Shown in pieces: positions 29,157-30,799 of a stretch of 30,799 nt of DNA. The stretch's first letter is position 1; every line of letters starts with the position of its first letter. The notes below the pieces were generated by a model that saw only the letters and a list, made by a program, of their open reading frames with translations, made no database searches and was not told where the DNA came from. Source of the stretch: Fragilaria crotonensis (taxonomy: Eukaryota > Bacillariophyta > Fragilariophyceae > Fragilariales > Fragilariaceae); contig JAKSYS010000716.1 of NCBI GenBank assembly GCA_022925895.1, positions 1 through 30,799 on the forward strand, given 5' to 3'. The position numbers and the translations under genes are program-made.

Positions 29157-29552
29157 AATTCTCTTTGGTTGAATTTGAGCAGTAGATTGATGAAAACCTG
29201 AGCTTAAAACCAAGTTTTACGTTTGTTCTCAGAGAATGCACTGCTGGCATTCAATTGCTATTGACCCCGAAACTGAGTACATGCATGTGCTAGCGTACGT
29301 CACTTCATTGAGCTACGACGCACTGGAGTACGACTCCATTGGTCTACTGTGCTACTGTGAGGTCTTGACACGCTCCACGAGTTTATTGTACATTCAGAGT
29401 CTCTATCCTTGTGGTACAGTGCTTTCTTCTCCCAGTAGCACTACTTGTACTAGTAGAGCTCCCTCTCTCATGAACATGAACAAAACAACTGGTGGAAATG
29501 TCGTGCGCTGAGCTACTATTGCTTGTATTGACATTTCACCTACTTCAAGATG
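29157..29552. other. Gene-free right flank of the element
   Basis: No gene was seen. The first 60 bp should hold the promoter of the large minus-strand gene. From about 29236 the sequence takes on the GTAC-containing character of host intergenic DNA (six GTAC sites at 29275-29450), so the element's right edge may lie near 29220. I found no terminal inverted repeat or target-site duplication. Confidence 0.4.
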
Positions 29553-30000
29553 CTACAGTCGGATGTATTCAACAAAAACTACTTGCCATCCATCTTCCAT
29601 CTTGATCATGTTCACAAAGCACACAACAGTGCCGTTTGCCAGCATGCTGCGTACCTTGAGAGGCTGGGGTGTCACCGGTGTGTTAATTTTCCAGACTTTG
29701 CTTCACGGAACCCATGACCTTGCGGTACTTGCTTTCGTCCACGAAGTCATAGCCTGTTGAGTGACCCCGGTGCCTTGTTGTAGGAAGACCGCGCCCCGAG
29801 TCGCCGCAATTGAGGTCCTTCAAGTCCAAAGGAATGCCAGTAACGTTCTCGGTGACTAACGTAGAATTAACAACCGGGAAAGACTTCCAAAGCAATCAAG
29901 ATGTCGTTCCTGTCGTGGAGAAGAATGATCAAACACACGCCAACAAACTCGTCGTTGCCAACATTGTTGCCATGCCAGCATGCTTGGGGCTGCGCTTTCG
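29553..30000 (-). pseudogene. Frameshifted gene remnant of unknown family
   Basis: Three minus-strand segments look coding and run on from one another with one-base shifts. The first (about 29990-29890) reads 'GNDEFVGVCLIILLHDRNDI' and 'LIALEVFP'. The second (29895-29690) reads 'PVVNSTLVTENVTGIPLDLK', 'GLPTTRHRGHSTGYDFVDES' and 'KYRKVMGSVKQSLEN'. The third, ending at TAG 29555-29553, reads 'VRSMLANGTVVCFVNMIKME' and 'DGWQVVFVEYIRL'. The stop at 29553 looks like a true C-terminus; the 5' end is not found. I do not recognise the family. It may be the 3' end of a host gene cut by an insertion, or a decayed mobile-element gene. Confidence 0.45.
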
Positions 30001-30799
30001 ATGAACTTCTCATCCACAAAGTGATCGCCTGCTATTTACAAAACAGCCAAATCCGAGGATGATGGTGACGTTTTCTCATCATCAGGCGGGCCTTGGATAC
30101 TAGAAGGGATTTAATAAGGAAATCTACGAAACACCATTAGATGAATACCTCAAGAAAAAACGAACAAACACTACAACATGTCCCCACTTACCATCAGTTC
30201 AAGAAGTGTAGGTTCGAACATTTGTTCTCGAAACTTCTAACGACAAGACAGCACAATACCTCAAACCCATCCAGACTGGTTGTTGAAGCAGTTAACGATC
30301 ATCTGGTGTGTTGATTCGACTGCCGCAAGGAGTCAGTAAGAATGAGACTTGAGGTATTGAACAGCATCGTCGTTTGAGGATTGAGATGCGTATGTGTAGA
30401 AGCTGCGATTTGTGTAATTGTGTACGAAATTACACATCCAGAATAGACTACACCCCTACAATTTCTACGTAAGATTCAGCGTAACTTTTGAACCTGTACA
30501 ACTCCTACAATTTGCTCTGAATGATTTCGATCGTCACTGGAAAACCTTCTTCAAGTTTGCATGTGATCAATCTTCGTGCGAAGAATCTTTGCAAAAGCCT
30601 TCGCTGGAAGCATGTTCGAAATTTTTGTCTCAAGGTAAATTTTTGGTTTGTAGCTGGCTGGCCTGAGAGGATTCTGTAAGGAACACGACCCAAATGACGT
30701 TATGACTTAACGATGATAAAACCGTTACATATCGCCAATAAAACCCGAAAACCGACCTCTCACTAGGGTTAAGAAAGATTACCCCATGTCCCTGGTACA
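30001..30799. other. Right margin without a recognisable gene
   Basis: No ORF with protein-like composition was seen. The stretch 30541-30632 resembles 18246-18345 (listed as a repeat). The rest is A/T-rich and unremarkable. Confidence 0.45.
30541..30632 (+). repeat. Degenerate direct repeat, right copy (partner at 18246)
   Basis: AAAACCTTCTT (30541-30551), the small inverted repeat TCTTCG-TG-CGAAGA (30571-30584) and later TTTGC, CTTCG and TTCGAAATTTTT follow the same order as at 18246-18345. The two copies are about 12.3 kb apart in the same orientation. Confidence 0.4.

Noticed and set aside
18400-29240. Terminal inverted repeats of the element
   Set aside because: Comparing sequence near 18,120-18,480 with the reverse complement of 29,150-29,260 gave only short chance matches.
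1-30799. tRNA or rRNA genes
   Set aside because: I saw no cloverleaf with A and B box-like sequences and no rRNA-like conserved stretch on either strand; small RNAs cannot be excluded by eye.

Overview
The window looks like nuclear DNA of a diatom, probably a pennate. Small GT-AG introns of about 77-124 bp interrupt genes, two copies of a diatom-typical DUF6824 ('CGRGPTKHPGNR') protein are present, and the proteins carry the Gln-, Ser- and Thr-rich tracts usual in diatoms. No prokaryotic operon signals were seen. I could run no database searches; family names rest on recognising motifs.

Host part, about 1-18,200. Left to right: a gene-free margin; a six-ZZ-zinc-finger protein (+); a secreted or plastid-type beta-propeller protein (-); the mismatch-repair protein MLH1 (-), whose usual last residue, Cys, is replaced by a TGA stop; then a tandem duplication of a divergent gene pair. 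In the left copy the DUF6824 gene has two frameshifts, and only the mitochondrial presequence of the neighbouring branched-chain aminotransferase (BCAT) survives. In the right copy both genes are complete. A GOST/LU7TM seven-helix membrane protein (-) follows, converging on BCAT.

Mobile-looking part, about 18,500-29,200. Five closely packed genes look like one large multi-gene DNA element. They are a DDE (HARBI1/ISL2EU-like, DDE_Tnp_4) transposase (+); a small protein made of two copies of one domain (-); a protein with two copies of a 'KPDxYGxPG' domain (-); divergent from it, a four-exon gene with a third copy of that domain and an AT-hook tail (+); and a long minus-strand region encoding a GNAT acetyltransferase-like domain, a conserved-looking middle, an Asp/Asn-rich repeat and an NLS. 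That last ORF overlaps by ATGA a zinc-finger/papain-like cysteine protease ORF. Gaps between these genes are as short as 25 and 48 bp. I found no terminal inverted repeats. This is the best candidate for an undescribed system.

Right margin, 29,200-30,799: remains of a frameshifted gene, and a degenerate repeat that also occurs at 18,246.

About a dozen places show a reading frame moving by one or two bases inside otherwise coding sequence. Some are probably decay (the DUF6824 copy, the element), but those in MLH1, the ZZ gene and the GOST gene may be sequencing errors, so exact C-termini should be treated with caution.
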